NCBI GenBank assembly: GCA_900541415.1
Contig: UQJP01000021.1
Coordinates: 12,594-76,593 of the forward strand
Reading direction: 5' to 3'
Length of the DNA stretch: 64,000 nt
Source of the DNA: an uncultured Odoribacter sp.
Lineage (GTDB): Bacteria; Bacteroidota; Bacteroidia; Bacteroidales; Marinifilaceae
A program made the position numbers and the translations under genes. Below the pieces are notes generated by a model, which ran no database searches, was not told the DNA's origin, and was given only the letters and a program-made list of their open reading frames with translations. Below are positions 1 through 9,141 of this stretch, one piece after another (within the stretch, counting starts at the first letter, position 1; every line of letters begins with the position of its first letter).

Positions 1-1008
1 ATCGGGTATTATGATTTTGTGCGGAAAATGAATTTGGGAAAGAAAGAGGATGTGGTTGCCGGAAGCAATTTCGAACAGATCATCAGCCAGATCAAGTCTT
101 CGGATGTGTTGCGCCTGGTGACGGTGGAAAGCGATATTTCGACCATTATTGCTGATATGCTGAGGGGAGGGGTGATTTTTAACGATCGGGAGAAGGAGTT
201 TATCGGGCTGTTGATAAAATTGCAGGAGAGCCACGGACAGGATACGTTTCTAACGGGTTTGCTGGCTACCGAGTATAAGGATGATAATATCGGTTTTTCC
301 AATAAATACGGGGAGTTGTTCACGGCTATACAAAAGAGTTATGAGTTGAAGAAGCAATATGAGGTGCTGGACGTTTATTTTCAGGTGAAGCCGGGATTGA
401 TTACGGAGATTATGGATTTGCAGGATCGGATTGCGAGGATCGAGGCTTCGTTCGACCCGCTGGGCGATGAGGATTTGTTTAAATTGAAAAAGGAATATAG
501 CGAGCCTGCCGTAGCCGGATATTTGCAACGGTATAACGACCGTTTGAAAGCCCGGATCGAGGAGAATAAGCAGAAGAAAGGGTATCGTTTGAATGAAGTG
601 CCGGAGGTGGAGAACGAAAAGCTGTTCGAGGCGATTCTCGCTCCCTATCGGGGAAAAGCGGTGTTTGTGGATTTCTGGGCCACGTGGTGCGGCCCCTGCC
701 GTGACGGAATCAGGCGGATGAAGCCTGTGAAAGAGGAACTGAAGGATAAGGATATTGTTTTTGTTTATCTGACCGGGCCTTCTTCCCCGGAGAAAACTTT
801 TGAAAATATGATCCCGGATATTCCGGGGGAACACTACCGTCTGTCCGGCGAGCAGTGGAAGTATGTCGGCAGCCAGTTCCAGATTACAGGGATTCCGCGC
901 TATATTTTGGTAGACCGGGAGGGGAAAATTGTAGACCGCCAGTATAACGGCTGGCAGGAGGCGAAAGCGATTAAAGCCGATTTGCTGAAATTGATCGGGG
1001 AAAAATGA
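1..1008 (+). CDS. Thioredoxin-like protein of the TlpA/ResA type, 5' end outside window
   Basis: The reading frame is open from base 1, so the gene begins upstream of the window and only its C-terminal ~335 residues are visible. The last ~130 residues form a thioredoxin fold with the redox motif WCGPC (CGPC codons at 688-699) and the cis-proline segment GIPRY near 890. The preceding ~190 residues are a helical region of the kind found in Bacteroidota TlpA-like proteins. Such proteins are usually exported disulfide reductases or oxidases; the signal peptide, if any, lies outside the window. The gene stops 30 bases before the riboflavin promoter region and is probably unrelated to it. The substrate is unknown. 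Confidence 0.85.
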   Translation: MGYYDFVRKMNLGKKEDVVAGSNFEQIISQIKSSDVLRLVTVESDISTIIADMLRGGVIFNDREKEFIGLLIKLQESHGQDTFLTGLLATEYKDDNIGFSNKYGELFTAIQKSYELKKQYEVLDVYFQVKPGLITEIMDLQDRIARIEASFDPLGDEDLFKLKKEYSEPAVAGYLQRYNDRLKARIEENKQKKGYRLNEVPEVENEKLFEAILAPYRGKAVFVDFWATWCGPCRDGIRRMKPVKEELKDKDIVFVYLTGPSSPEKTFENMIPDIPGEHYRLSGEQWKYVGSQFQITGIPRYILVDREGKIVDRQYNGWQEAKAIKADLLKLIGEK

Positions 1009-1037
1009 TGCGGAATGTGCAATAATCGAATGCGGTT

Positions 1038-1068
1038 ATTGTTTTTTCCGGGAGAATCGTTATTTTTG
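1038..1068 (+). promoter_or_regulatory. Promoter of the riboflavin operon
   Basis: A perfect Bacteroidota -7 element TATTTTTG lies at 1061-1068, with ATTG (one mismatch to TTTG) at 1038-1041, 19 bases upstream. Transcription would start about 1075, just before the FMN aptamer. The assignment is by motif only. Confidence 0.6.
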
Positions 1069-1082
1069 TAGCTGTAATTGAT

Positions 1083-1209
1083 ATTTCTTCAGGGCAGGGT
1101 GTGATTCCCTACCGGCGGTGATAGTCCGCGACTCCCTTTTCCGGGGACTGAATCGGTGAAATTCCGGTACCGACGGTGATAGTCCGGATGGTAGAAGAAG
1201 TAGGACAGT
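1083..1209 (+). promoter_or_regulatory. FMN riboswitch (RFN element)
   Basis: The conserved RFN blocks are present in order: AGGGCAGGGTG, CCCTACCGGCGGTGATAGTCCGCGA (read at 1108-1132), a GAAATTCCGGTACCGACGGTGATAGTCCGGATGG block (1158-1191), and the closing GAAGAAGTAG. The P1 stem is TTCTTC (1085-1090) with GAAGAA (1194-1199). The element sits directly ahead of ribD and senses flavin mononucleotide. The 5' segment TTCAGGGC (1088-1095) is complementary to GCCCTGAA of the downstream terminator. The antiterminator can therefore form only when P1 is not stabilised by FMN, which is the classical RFN arrangement. Confidence 0.95.
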
Positions 1210-1243
1210 GATTGAACGTACTGTTTAACTATGATATAGATGT

Positions 1244-1270
1244 GCCCTGAAGTGATTCAGGGCATTTTTT
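1244..1270 (+). terminator. Riboswitch expression-platform terminator
   Basis: GCCCTGAA (1244-1251), loop GTGA and TTCAGGGC (1256-1263) form a perfect 8-bp hairpin followed by ATTTTTT. It ends only four bases before the ribD start codon at 1275. The hairpin could therefore also hide the ribosome entry site, combining termination and translation control. The 3' arm duplicates the 5' edge of the aptamer, as expected for mutually exclusive pairing. Confidence 0.9.
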
Positions 1271-1274
1271 GTAT

Positions 1275-2378
1275 ATGGAAACGAAGGATATAGAATATAT
1301 GAACCGGGCGATTGCCTTAGCCAGAAAAGGAACGGGGTGGGTGAACCCTAATCCGCTGGTGGGGGCAGTCCTTGTGAAGGACGGCCGGATTATCGGCGAA
1401 GGCTGGCATGAGCGTTGCGGAGGTTTGCATGCCGAGCGGAATGCTTTCCGGAACTGCCGGGAGAGTGCGGAGGGGGCTACTTTGTATGTGACTTTGGAGC
1501 CTTGTTGCCATTACGGCAAAACACCGCCTTGCACGAAAGCCGTGATCGAAAACCGTATTGCGAGGGTGGTTGTGGGGCTGACCGATCCTAATCCGCTGGT
1601 GGCGGGCAAAGGTATTGCTCAGCTGCGTGCAGCCGGAATCGAGGTGGTGGCAGGGGTGGAAGAGGCTGCAATCCGGGATTTGAACCGGGTGTTTTTGAAG
1701 TATATCACGACGGGGCTTCCCTGGGTGGTGCTGAAAACGGCGATGACGCTGGATGGAAAGATTGCTGCTTATACGGGCGATTCCAAATGGGTGACGGGGG
1801 AGGCTGCGCGTCATAGGGTACAGGAAATGCGCAGTGAGCATATGGCGATCATGGCGGGGATAGGTACGGTGCGGGCGGACGATCCGTTGTTGAATTGCAG
1901 GCTGGAGGGAGATGTCCGGCAGCCTGTGCGTGTTGTGGTGGATAGCGGGGCTACCATCGGGATGGATACGCAATTGGTGCGTACAGCCGGGATGTACCGG
2001 ACGATCGTGGCTCATCTTTTCAATGCGGATGCCGGACGTTTACAGGCGTTGGACGCTATCGGGGCGGAGTTGCTGGTTTGCCGGGAGAAAGCCGGACGGG
2101 TGGACGTGGGCGACTTGTTGCGACAACTGGGAAAGAAGGGGATAGATTCTGTTTTGCTGGAAGGTGGCGGGGAGCTGAATGCCTCGTTTGTCCGGGAGAG
2201 GCTGGTGGATGAGGTGAGGGCTTTTATCGCTCCGAAGATCATTGGCGGACGTGATGCGAAAACTCCGGTAGAGGGAGCAGGGTTTGCCCGGATGGCGGAT
2301 GCGCTGGAGTTTACGGGTTGCCGGATGGAGCAGGTCGGGACGGATTTTCTATTGTCCGGATTTTTACAGAAATCATGA
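1275..2378 (+). CDS. ribD: Bifunctional riboflavin deaminase/reductase RibD
   Basis: RibD deaminates the pyrimidine intermediate made from GTP and then reduces its ribosyl side chain, two consecutive steps of riboflavin synthesis in the cytosol. The 367-residue protein has the N-terminal zinc deaminase motifs HAE (in LHAERNAF) and PCxxxGKTPPC. The C-terminal reductase domain follows from about residue 150 (WVVLKTAMTLDGKIA; LLEGGGELNASF). The start at ATG 1275 is chosen over the TTG at 1269 because that TTG lies in the terminator U-tract and family members begin close to the YMxRAIxLA segment. First gene of the rib operon, controlled by the FMN riboswitch. Confidence 0.95.
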   Translation: METKDIEYMNRAIALARKGTGWVNPNPLVGAVLVKDGRIIGEGWHERCGGLHAERNAFRNCRESAEGATLYVTLEPCCHYGKTPPCTKAVIENRIARVVVGLTDPNPLVAGKGIAQLRAAGIEVVAGVEEAAIRDLNRVFLKYITTGLPWVVLKTAMTLDGKIAAYTGDSKWVTGEAARHRVQEMRSEHMAIMAGIGTVRADDPLLNCRLEGDVRQPVRVVVDSGATIGMDTQLVRTAGMYRTIVAHLFNADAGRLQALDAIGAELLVCREKAGRVDVGDLLRQLGKKGIDSVLLEGGGELNASFVRERLVDEVRAFIAPKIIGGRDAKTPVEGAGFARMADALEFTGCRMEQVGTDFLLSGFLQKS

Positions 2379-2407
2379 GTTAAAAATTTGCGAATTCAGA
2401 TATTGCT

Positions 2408-3043
2408 ATGTTTACAGGAATTATAGAGGAAATAGGGACGATTAAAGGAATCCGGCGGGGAAACCGCAGCGTGGTGGTGGAGATTGGCGCGGCGAAGGTG
2501 CTGGAAGATACGAAAGTGGGTGATAGTATTGCTACGAACGGGGTTTGCCTGACGGTGACGGCGCTGGGGAACGGCGGGTTTACCGCCGATGTTATGCCCG
2601 AAACGATGGAACGGAGTAATTTGGGCAGCCTGAAACCGGGCGACCGGGTGAACCTGGAACGTGCCTTATGCCTGAACTCCCGCTTGGGAGGGCATATGGT
2701 GGCGGGACATATCGACGGGACGGGGCGGATTACCGACCGGGTGAAGGATGAGAATGCCGTGTGGCTGACCGTCAGGACAATCCCGGAGATTTTGCGTTAT
2801 GTGGTGGAGAAAGGGTCGGTGGCTATCGATGGGGTGAGCCTTACGGTGGCGTATGTGGACGAGGCGGTGTTTAAGGTGTCGGTTATTCCTCATACGCAGG
2901 AAGAAACCACTTTAACCGGGAAACGCGTCGGCGATGTGGTGAATCTGGAAAACGATATGATTGTGAAGTATGTGGAGAAGCTGATGAAGCAGCCTCAAAC
3001 CAAAGGACTGAGCCTTGATTTTTTGCAGGCGAACGGGTTTTAA
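2408..3043 (+). CDS. ribE: Riboflavin synthase alpha subunit
   Basis: This enzyme joins two molecules of dimethylribityllumazine to give riboflavin plus the pyrimidine intermediate. The 211-residue protein begins with the family signature MFTGIIEE. It shows two tandem lumazine-binding barrels, each with a GxxVxLERAL or GDxVNLEND type segment, and it contains the conserved GVCLTV and GVSLTV pair. Length is normal. It follows ribD by 29 bases in the same operon. Confidence 0.95.
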   Translation: MFTGIIEEIGTIKGIRRGNRSVVVEIGAAKVLEDTKVGDSIATNGVCLTVTALGNGGFTADVMPETMERSNLGSLKPGDRVNLERALCLNSRLGGHMVAGHIDGTGRITDRVKDENAVWLTVRTIPEILRYVVEKGSVAIDGVSLTVAYVDEAVFKVSVIPHTQEETTLTGKRVGDVVNLENDMIVKYVEKLMKQPQTKGLSLDFLQANGF

Positions 3044-3069
3044 TTTATAGGTAAAAAATAAAAGATATT

Positions 3070-4320
3070 ATGGAAGATTTTAAATTTAGTACGATTGAAG
3101 AGGCGGTTGCCGACCTGAAAGCGGGAAAGCTGATTGTGGTGACGGATGATCCCGACCGGGAGAATGAGGGGGATTTGATTTGCGCTGCTGAGTTTGCCAC
3201 GTTGGAAAATGTGAATTTCATGGCCTGTTATGCGAAAGGGCTTATCTGTATGCCTATGAGCGCGGAGTTGACGGGTAAGTTGGGATTGGAGCAGATGGTG
3301 GCGCATAACACGGATAATCATGCTACGGCTTTTACCGTGTCGATCGACCATGTATCCACCACGACGGGAATTTCTGCGCTGGAGCGTTCGGTGACGGCGA
3401 TGAGGTGTGTGGAGGACGATGCCAAACCATCGGATTTCCGACGTCCGGGACATATGTTTCCGCTGGAATCGAAGCCGGGCGGGGTGTTGGAGCGTTCGGG
3501 ACATACGGAAGCCACGGTAGACCTGATGCGGATTGCCGGGTTGAAGGAGTGCGGGTTGTGTTGCGAGATTATGCGGGAAGACGGCACGATGATGCGTACG
3601 AAAGAATTGGTGGATTTTGCGCGGCAATATGGTTTGAAAATGATTACGATTGCCGACTTGATTGCTTACCGCCGCCGCACGGAGATGCTGGTGGAGCAGG
3701 TGACCGTGGCGGAAATGCCTACGAAATACGGTATTTTCAAGGCTTATGGTTATGTGAATAAGATCAATGGCGAGCATCATGTGGCTTTGGTGAAGGGGGA
3801 TGTGACCGACGGCTCTCCGGTGTTGTGCCGGGTGCATTCGGAATGCCTGACCGGGGATGCTTTCGGATCGCTGCGCTGCGATTGCGGCGAGCAGTTGGCG
3901 GAGGCTATGCGCCGGATCGAGAAGGCCGGGAAGGGTGTGTTGCTTTATTTGCGGCAGGAAGGCCGGGGAATCGGCCTGATTAATAAGCTCCGGGCTTATC
4001 ATTTGCAGGACGGCGGGATGGATACCGTGGAAGCGAATTTGGCGTTGGGCTTTAAGGCGGATTTGCGGGATTACGGGATCGGTGCGGAGATTTTGGCCGA
4101 TTTGGGCGTGAAGAAGATGATCCTGATGACAAATAATCCCCTGAAATTGAAAGGGCTGGAAGGTTACGGACTGGAAATCGTGGGGCGTGAGCCGATCGAG
4201 ATGACCTGTAACGAAAAGAATGAGTTTTATATGTATACCAAATATAAAAAAATGGGGCATTTGCTGCATGAATGTGGTCATGTGCATCCGGCAGCGGGAG
4301 AGAACGGGGAGAAAAAATAA
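3070..4320 (+). CDS. ribBA: Bifunctional DHBP synthase / GTP cyclohydrolase II
   Basis: The protein supplies both precursors of riboflavin: dihydroxybutanone phosphate from ribulose 5-phosphate and the diaminopyrimidine from GTP. Residues ~1-200 form the DHBP synthase domain with the acidic loop DDPDRENEGDL. Residues ~205-410 form GTP cyclohydrolase II with the zinc-binding run CLTGDAFGSLRCDCGEQL and the RQEGRGIGL loop. 416 residues, normal for the fused form. The gap to ribE is 26 bases, so co-transcription is likely. Confidence 0.95.
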   Translation: MEDFKFSTIEEAVADLKAGKLIVVTDDPDRENEGDLICAAEFATLENVNFMACYAKGLICMPMSAELTGKLGLEQMVAHNTDNHATAFTVSIDHVSTTTGISALERSVTAMRCVEDDAKPSDFRRPGHMFPLESKPGGVLERSGHTEATVDLMRIAGLKECGLCCEIMREDGTMMRTKELVDFARQYGLKMITIADLIAYRRRTEMLVEQVTVAEMPTKYGIFKAYGYVNKINGEHHVALVKGDVTDGSPVLCRVHSECLTGDAFGSLRCDCGEQLAEAMRRIEKAGKGVLLYLRQEGRGIGLINKLRAYHLQDGGMDTVEANLALGFKADLRDYGIGAEILADLGVKKMILMTNNPLKLKGLEGYGLEIVGREPIEMTCNEKNEFYMYTKYKKMGHLLHECGHVHPAAGENGEKK

Positions 4321-4358
4321 CCGTATTGTTTAATCAGTCATGTAAAAAACCAAATAGT

Positions 4359-4820
4359 ATGAATTTATTGGAAGGAAAATTATTGGCACAGGGGCAACGT
4401 GTAGGTATTGTTGCCGGACGTTTTAACGAGTTTATCACTTCAAAACTGATCGGCGGTGCCGTGGATGCGTTTGTCCGTCACGGTGGCGACGAAAATAACC
4501 TGACTTTGGCGTGGGTGCCGGGGGCTTTCGAGATTCCCCTGACGGCGAAAAAAATGGTGGAAAGCGGGAAGTATGATGCCGTGATTTGCCTGGGAGCGGT
4601 GATCCGGGGGGCAACCCCTCATTTCGATATGGTGGCAAACGAGGCCACTAAGGGCGTGGCTCATGTGGGATTGCAGACAGGAGTTCCGGTTATTTTCGGA
4701 ATCCTGACCACCGATTCTATCGAACAGGCTGTGGAGCGGGCAGGCACAAAAGCCGGAAATAAAGGTTTCGACGCTATGACTTCTGCCATCGAAATGATCG
4801 ATTTGCTGAAACAGATTTAA
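4359..4820 (+). CDS. ribH: 6,7-dimethyl-8-ribityllumazine synthase
   Basis: RibH condenses the pyrimidine with dihydroxybutanone phosphate to form lumazine, normally as a pentamer or 60-mer capsid. The start at ATG 4359 gives 153 residues, the family length. A longer frame reaching back to 4272 overlaps ribBA and adds no family sequence. Recognisable segments are GRFNEFI, WVPGAFEIP, GAVIRGATPHFD and the C-terminal GNKGFDAMTSAIEM. Last gene of the operon. Confidence 0.95.
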   Translation: MNLLEGKLLAQGQRVGIVAGRFNEFITSKLIGGAVDAFVRHGGDENNLTLAWVPGAFEIPLTAKKMVESGKYDAVICLGAVIRGATPHFDMVANEATKGVAHVGLQTGVPVIFGILTTDSIEQAVERAGTKAGNKGFDAMTSAIEMIDLLKQI

Positions 4821-4891
4821 GAAGACCACTTTTTCAGGTGCAGAATTTCATGCTGCGCCATGTTTGTGAAAAGTGTCGATCGGGTATAATG

Positions 4892-4930
4892 TGTCCCCGG
4901 AGGTTTTTTAACTTCCGGGGACATTTTTTA
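4892..4930 (+). terminator. Rho-independent terminator of the riboflavin operon
   Basis: TGTCCCCGGAGGT (4892-4904) pairs with ACTTCCGGGGACA (4911-4923) with one G-U pair, and is followed by TTTTTTA. It lies 70 bases after ribH. Confidence 0.9.
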
Positions 4931-5160
4931 TGATATAGTCCGAAGTATAAGTAATAAAAGGCTTTAGGATAAACCGACCCGATGCCGGGCTTTGGATTCA
5001 CGGGAATAGGGATAGGAATTTATTGATATTTTTTGTATTTTTGATAGATTATATAGATAAATGCCTTTTTAGGGGAAAAGTTTTGGTATAGACCGATTGG
5101 AAGATCGATTCAGAAAGTATTCTTTTTTGTAGAAAATCAATGATTCAAAAGTAGCGGGGG

Positions 5161-5179
5161 ATAGCATTTATAATGCTAT
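5161..5179. repeat. Inverted repeat upstream of sensor kinase (1)
   Basis: ATAGCATT-TAT-AATGCTAT is a perfect 8-bp inverted repeat with a 3-base spacer, about 135 bases before the kinase start. It has no U-tract, so it is more likely a protein-binding site than a terminator. The cognate protein is unknown. Confidence 0.5.
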
Positions 5180-5227
5180 GACAGGTCTATGGAAAAAATC
5201 AATTGTGATGCGGACGCTGGTTTCTTG

Positions 5228-5249
5228 TTTGTTGTGGAATGACAACAAA
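5228..5249. repeat. Inverted repeat upstream of sensor kinase (2)
   Basis: TTTGTTGT-GGAATG-ACAACAAA is a perfect 8-bp inverted repeat with a 6-base spacer, 64 bases before the kinase start. It could act as an operator or as a leader hairpin. Confidence 0.5.
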
Positions 5250-5312
5250 GGGATTCCCTGAACTTGTTTCCGGACGTCTGTCGTTATGATCGAAAATGAA
5301 TATTAAGCCAGG

Positions 5313-8300
5313 ATGATTATGAAGAAAATTAGAAATATGGGATGGATGAGTGTGGGATTCGACCGGGAATTAAATGTGATTGATTTCGTCAATCCTGACG
5401 AGCGGCTTTTTTTCGGTATCCCGATGGAAGAAATGGCCGGGAAATCCCTGCTGTCACTTTTAGCAGGGACTCCTGAAAAAAATCACAGGCAAATCGGTTT
5501 GATTATCGACAGCATCAACCGTGCAAGGGAAGAGAAGCGGAATGTGTATCTGGAGTATACATCTGTCCTTCCTACGCAGGAAAGGGTGCGTGTGGCGGGT
5601 AATGTCAGGTGTGAGGACGAGGATCTGATCTGTCTGCATGTGCTGGAAGTCAATGAAAACGATCTGCTCCACTCGCGTGAAGTGGATTTGGCAGCTACTG
5701 TCGATCATGAATCCCACCTTTTGTTACAAACCATTTATAAGAATCTTCCGGTAGGGATGGAGTTGTATGACCGCTCCGGTCGCCTGATCGAGATTAACGA
5801 GGTGGGGATGGAGATCATGGGCGTGCAGCAGAAAAGCGATATTTTGGGTATTAATATTTTTGAAAACCCGAATATGCCCGATGATATGAAAGAACGGTTG
5901 AGGGCTGGGGAGAATATCCGTTTCACAATAGCCTATGATTTCGATCTGGCTAAAGAACGGTATTACCCGACGATTTTTTCCGGTTTGCGCTATTTCGAGA
6001 TTACCGTATCGGTGGTATGGAATGATAGGGGAGAAATAGATAAGTATCTTTTTATCGCCCAGGATATGACGGAGCGCACTTTGCTGCAAAATAGGTATGA
6101 AAAGCTGTATAATCAAAAGGAAGCACTTTTGGAGGCGTTGCCGATAGGGGTCGAGTTGTATGACGCGGACGGAGATATGATCTATATGAACGATGCCGAC
6201 AGGCGGATATTCGGTATGGATAAGGATGCGTATGTCCGGAAGAAGATCAATATATTTGAAAACCCCACTTTACCACAGGAGGTGAGGGATGCTATCCGCA
6301 ACCGGGAAAAGATTCAGGATCATGTGGAGTATAGTTTCGATTTGGTGAGAGAGAGTGGTTTTTACGAAACCTCGCGGCAGGATTCTGTTTGCCAGATTGC
6401 CTGTAACGGGACTCCGGTTTTGAGTGATACCGGGGAAACAGAGGGGTATGTTTTTATTCTGGAAGATGTGACTGAAGCTGTCCGGGCGGAAGAGCTGCTG
6501 CGCCAGAGCAAGAAAAAGACAGAGTTGGCGATGCAGGCCGCCGAGATCATTTTATGGGAGTTTGACACCCGTACAGGGTCGTTAGTTGTGGAGAATGAGT
6601 CGTTGTCCGGCGAGGGTAATTTGAAATCCTGCCCTGTTGAATACTATAAAGATTTCGTTCATCCGGACGATTGGGAAGCCACTCATGCGATTGTTTCCGA
6701 ACAGTTTGCGGGATTGGACAAGACTTTTCGTTATAATATCCGGATCAGGTTGTCCGGTTATCCTGAATGGCAATATTGTACGATCAATGCGTCCCCTTAT
6801 GAAAAGGACGATGACGGGAAGGTTATTAAATATGTGGGTTTTTGCAAGAATAACACCGAATTGCAAAGGAGGAAAATATTACAGGAAAATATTCTGAATA
6901 ATATCCCGCTGCCTATTCATATCGAGGATGTGGAGGACGGTTTCCGTTATGTTTTCTGTAATGAAGAAAGCCAGCGTCTTTTCGGTACCCGGGAGGGGGA
7001 AACCATTTACAGTATTCTGGATGAAAAGCAGGCGAAACGGATGCAGAAGAGCGATTTGAAAGTTTTCAATACCGGAGAACCGTATTTTGGCGTGGAGAGG
7101 ATTGTGCTGAAAGACGGGCGCAGCTATGATATGATTGTCCGTAAGACAATTATTTATAACGGAAGCAAGCGGTTGCTGCTCAATGTCCGTTGGGATCAGA
7201 GCCTTCAAAACGATCTTAAACGCCGGGCTAAGGTGCTTTCCATTTCGATGGAGGTGATGAATGCTTATACCTGGTTTTATGAGCCGTCGAAAGACCGGAT
7301 GAGTTTCGGGGAGGGCTTTGATAAGATCGACCGGGATGTTTCGGAGGTCGATACGTTTGAGAAGTTTGTAAGCTATATCCATCCGGACGACCGCCAGACT
7401 TTTATCGATACCGCCCAGGCTATTTTGCAGGAGGAGAGTGGGGAGGCGAGCGTACAATACCGGATAGCCCTGCGGGAAGACGGAGTTTATGAATGGTGGG
7501 AAACCCGTGGGGTTTTGGAAACTTCCATGTTTAACGATGCCCCTTATAAGTATATTTGCGGGATGGCGATCAATATCGAAACCCATAAGCAGACCGAGCT
7601 GACGTTGCTGAGGAATAAAGAGGAGTTGAATCAGCTGGTCCGGCAGAATGAGCTGGTGCTGAATAACACCAATTCCGGACTGGCGTATATTACGCCGGAC
7701 TACACGGTGCAGTGGGAAAATATTTCCGTTGTTTCGGTCGGCCTTCCGCATGGCGCATACAGGAGGGGTGAATTTTGCTATAAAAGTGCTTATAACCGCG
7801 ACACTCCCTGTGAGGATTGCGTGTTGCAACGGGCAATGAAGTCGCACCAGATGGAACGGGTGAAATTCTCTTTGGATAACCAGCGGGCCGTGGAGGTTTT
7901 TGCCACTCCTGTTTTAAAGGACGACGGGGAGTTGGATGGAATTGTGGTCCGAGTGGACGATGTTTCCGACCGGGAGCGGATGATCGAGGAGTTGCGGCAG
8001 GCCAAGTTGGTGGCCGAGCAATCCGATAAGTTAAAATCGTCGTTCCTGGCCAATATGAGCCATGAAATCCGCACTCCGCTGAATGCGATTGTCGGGTTTT
8101 CCGATTTGCTGGTGCATGTGGACGATCAGGCCGACCGCGAGGAATATATGCGGATCATCAATACCAATAATGAGTTGTTGTTGAAACTGATTAACGATAT
8201 TTTGGATTTGTCGAAATATGAGGCCGGAGCTATGGAGTTGAAGTATGAAGAATTTGATTTCTCGGAATATTTCAACAATATGGTGCTGTCCATGAAACAG

Positions 8301-9137
8301 CGGGTGACAAATCCCAATGTGCGGTTGCTGGCCGTAAATCCTTATGCCACGTGCCGGGTTACGCTGGATAAAAACCGGATTGCCCAGGTGATGACGAATT
8401 ATGTGACGAACGCTATTAAATATACGCCGAAAGGGTTTATCGAAATGGGGTATGACCTGGTGGAGGGAGGTATCCGGCTTTATGTGAAGGATAGCGGAAT
8501 CGGCATTCAGGATGAAAAGAAAGATAAGGTGTTCCACCGCTTCGAGAAGCTGGACGAGTTTGCACAGGGAACGGGGCTCGGTTTGTCTATTTGCCGGGCG
8601 ATTACGGAATCGATGGGAGGGCGTGTCGGTTTTGAGTCTCAGTATAACGAGGGTTCGCTTTTCTGGGCTTTCATTCCTTGCGATGCCGAGGTTTCGGGAC
8701 TTTCCTCGAAGAGTGCGGAGGAGCCTGCGGCGGAAAAAAGCGATGACGGACAGCCGGTTGCCGATGGAAATGTGGCCGACGGGAAACAGAAAACCATTTT
8801 GGTGGCGGAAGATATTTCGAGCAATTATTTGCTCATATCGGCCATGCTGGGCAAACAATATCGTTTGCTTCATGCCGTCAATGGGCGTGAGGCTGTGGAA
8901 ATACACAGGAAACATCCGGTGGATGTGTTGCTGATGGATATGAAAATGCCTGTGATGGATGGTTTGGCAGCGACAAAGGAAATCCGTAAATTCGATTCTA
9001 AGCTGCCGATTATCGCTTTGTCGGCTTATGCTTTTGAATCGGATAGGCTTGCGGCATTGGAGGCCGGATGTAATGAATATCTTGTGAAGCCGATCGACCG
9101 GGAAAAGTTAATGGCTGTGTTGCAGAAATATTGCTGA
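5313..9137 (+). CDS. Soluble multi-PAS hybrid histidine kinase with receiver domain
   Basis: A 1274-residue phosphorelay kinase with no signal peptide or membrane segment, so it senses a cytosolic cue. About seven PAS-like modules fill residues 1-890. Those at ~140-260 and ~272-395 are clear tandem duplicates (LPVGMELYD / LPIGVELYD and INIFENP in both). The last one carries the RDTPCEDC cysteine pair seen in some PAS domains. The HisKA H-box NMSHEIRTPLN has His917. The ATPase domain has the G-box GTGLGLS near residue 1087. The receiver domain (~1160-1274) has phospho-acceptor Asp1209 in MDMKMP and the KP switch. No output regulator is fused. Start is ATG 5313 or 5319. The target is unknown. 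Confidence 0.9.
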   Translation: MIMKKIRNMGWMSVGFDRELNVIDFVNPDERLFFGIPMEEMAGKSLLSLLAGTPEKNHRQIGLIIDSINRAREEKRNVYLEYTSVLPTQERVRVAGNVRCEDEDLICLHVLEVNENDLLHSREVDLAATVDHESHLLLQTIYKNLPVGMELYDRSGRLIEINEVGMEIMGVQQKSDILGINIFENPNMPDDMKERLRAGENIRFTIAYDFDLAKERYYPTIFSGLRYFEITVSVVWNDRGEIDKYLFIAQDMTERTLLQNRYEKLYNQKEALLEALPIGVELYDADGDMIYMNDADRRIFGMDKDAYVRKKINIFENPTLPQEVRDAIRNREKIQDHVEYSFDLVRESGFYETSRQDSVCQIACNGTPVLSDTGETEGYVFILEDVTEAVRAEELLRQSKKKTELAMQAAEIILWEFDTRTGSLVVENESLSGEGNLKSCPVEYYKDFVHPDDWEATHAIVSEQFAGLDKTFRYNIRIRLSGYPEWQYCTINASPYEKDDDGKVIKYVGFCKNNTELQRRKILQENILNNIPLPIHIEDVEDGFRYVFCNEESQRLFGTREGETIYSILDEKQAKRMQKSDLKVFNTGEPYFGVERIVLKDGRSYDMIVRKTIIYNGSKRLLLNVRWDQSLQNDLKRRAKVLSISMEVMNAYTWFYEPSKDRMSFGEGFDKIDRDVSEVDTFEKFVSYIHPDDRQTFIDTAQAILQEESGEASVQYRIALREDGVYEWWETRGVLETSMFNDAPYKYICGMAINIETHKQTELTLLRNKEELNQLVRQNELVLNNTNSGLAYITPDYTVQWENISVVSVGLPHGAYRRGEFCYKSAYNRDTPCEDCVLQRAMKSHQMERVKFSLDNQRAVEVFATPVLKDDGELDGIVVRVDDVSDRERMIEELRQAKLVAEQSDKLKSSFLANMSHEIRTPLNAIVGFSDLLVHVDDQADREEYMRIINTNNELLLKLINDILDLSKYEAGAMELKYEEFDFSEYFNNMVLSMKQRVTNPNVRLLAVNPYATCRVTLDKNRIAQVMTNYVTNAIKYTPKGFIEMGYDLVEGGIRLYVKDSGIGIQDEKKDKVFHRFEKLDEFAQGTGLGLSICRAITESMGGRVGFESQYNEGSLFWAFIPCDAEVSGLSSKSAEEPAAEKSDDGQPVADGNVADGKQKTILVAEDISSNYLLISAMLGKQYRLLHAVNGREAVEIHRKHPVDVLLMDMKMPVMDGLAATKEIRKFDSKLPIIALSAYAFESDRLAALEAGCNEYLVKPIDREKLMAVLQKYC

Positions 9138-9141
9138 TTTT

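Larger units (their letters stand above)
4821..5312 (+). other. Intergenic region between ribH and the sensor kinase
   Basis: About 490 bases without a gene. It holds the rib terminator (4892-4930), a -7-like TATTTTTG at 5036-5043 without a good -33 partner, and two perfect palindromes (5161-5179 and 5228-5249). I see no coding potential. Confidence 0.7.

Noticed and set aside
5036..5043. TATTTTTG as promoter of the sensor kinase
   Set aside because: No TTTG-like -33 element at 17-21 bases upstream, and it lies ~270 bases before the start; not enough to call a promoter.
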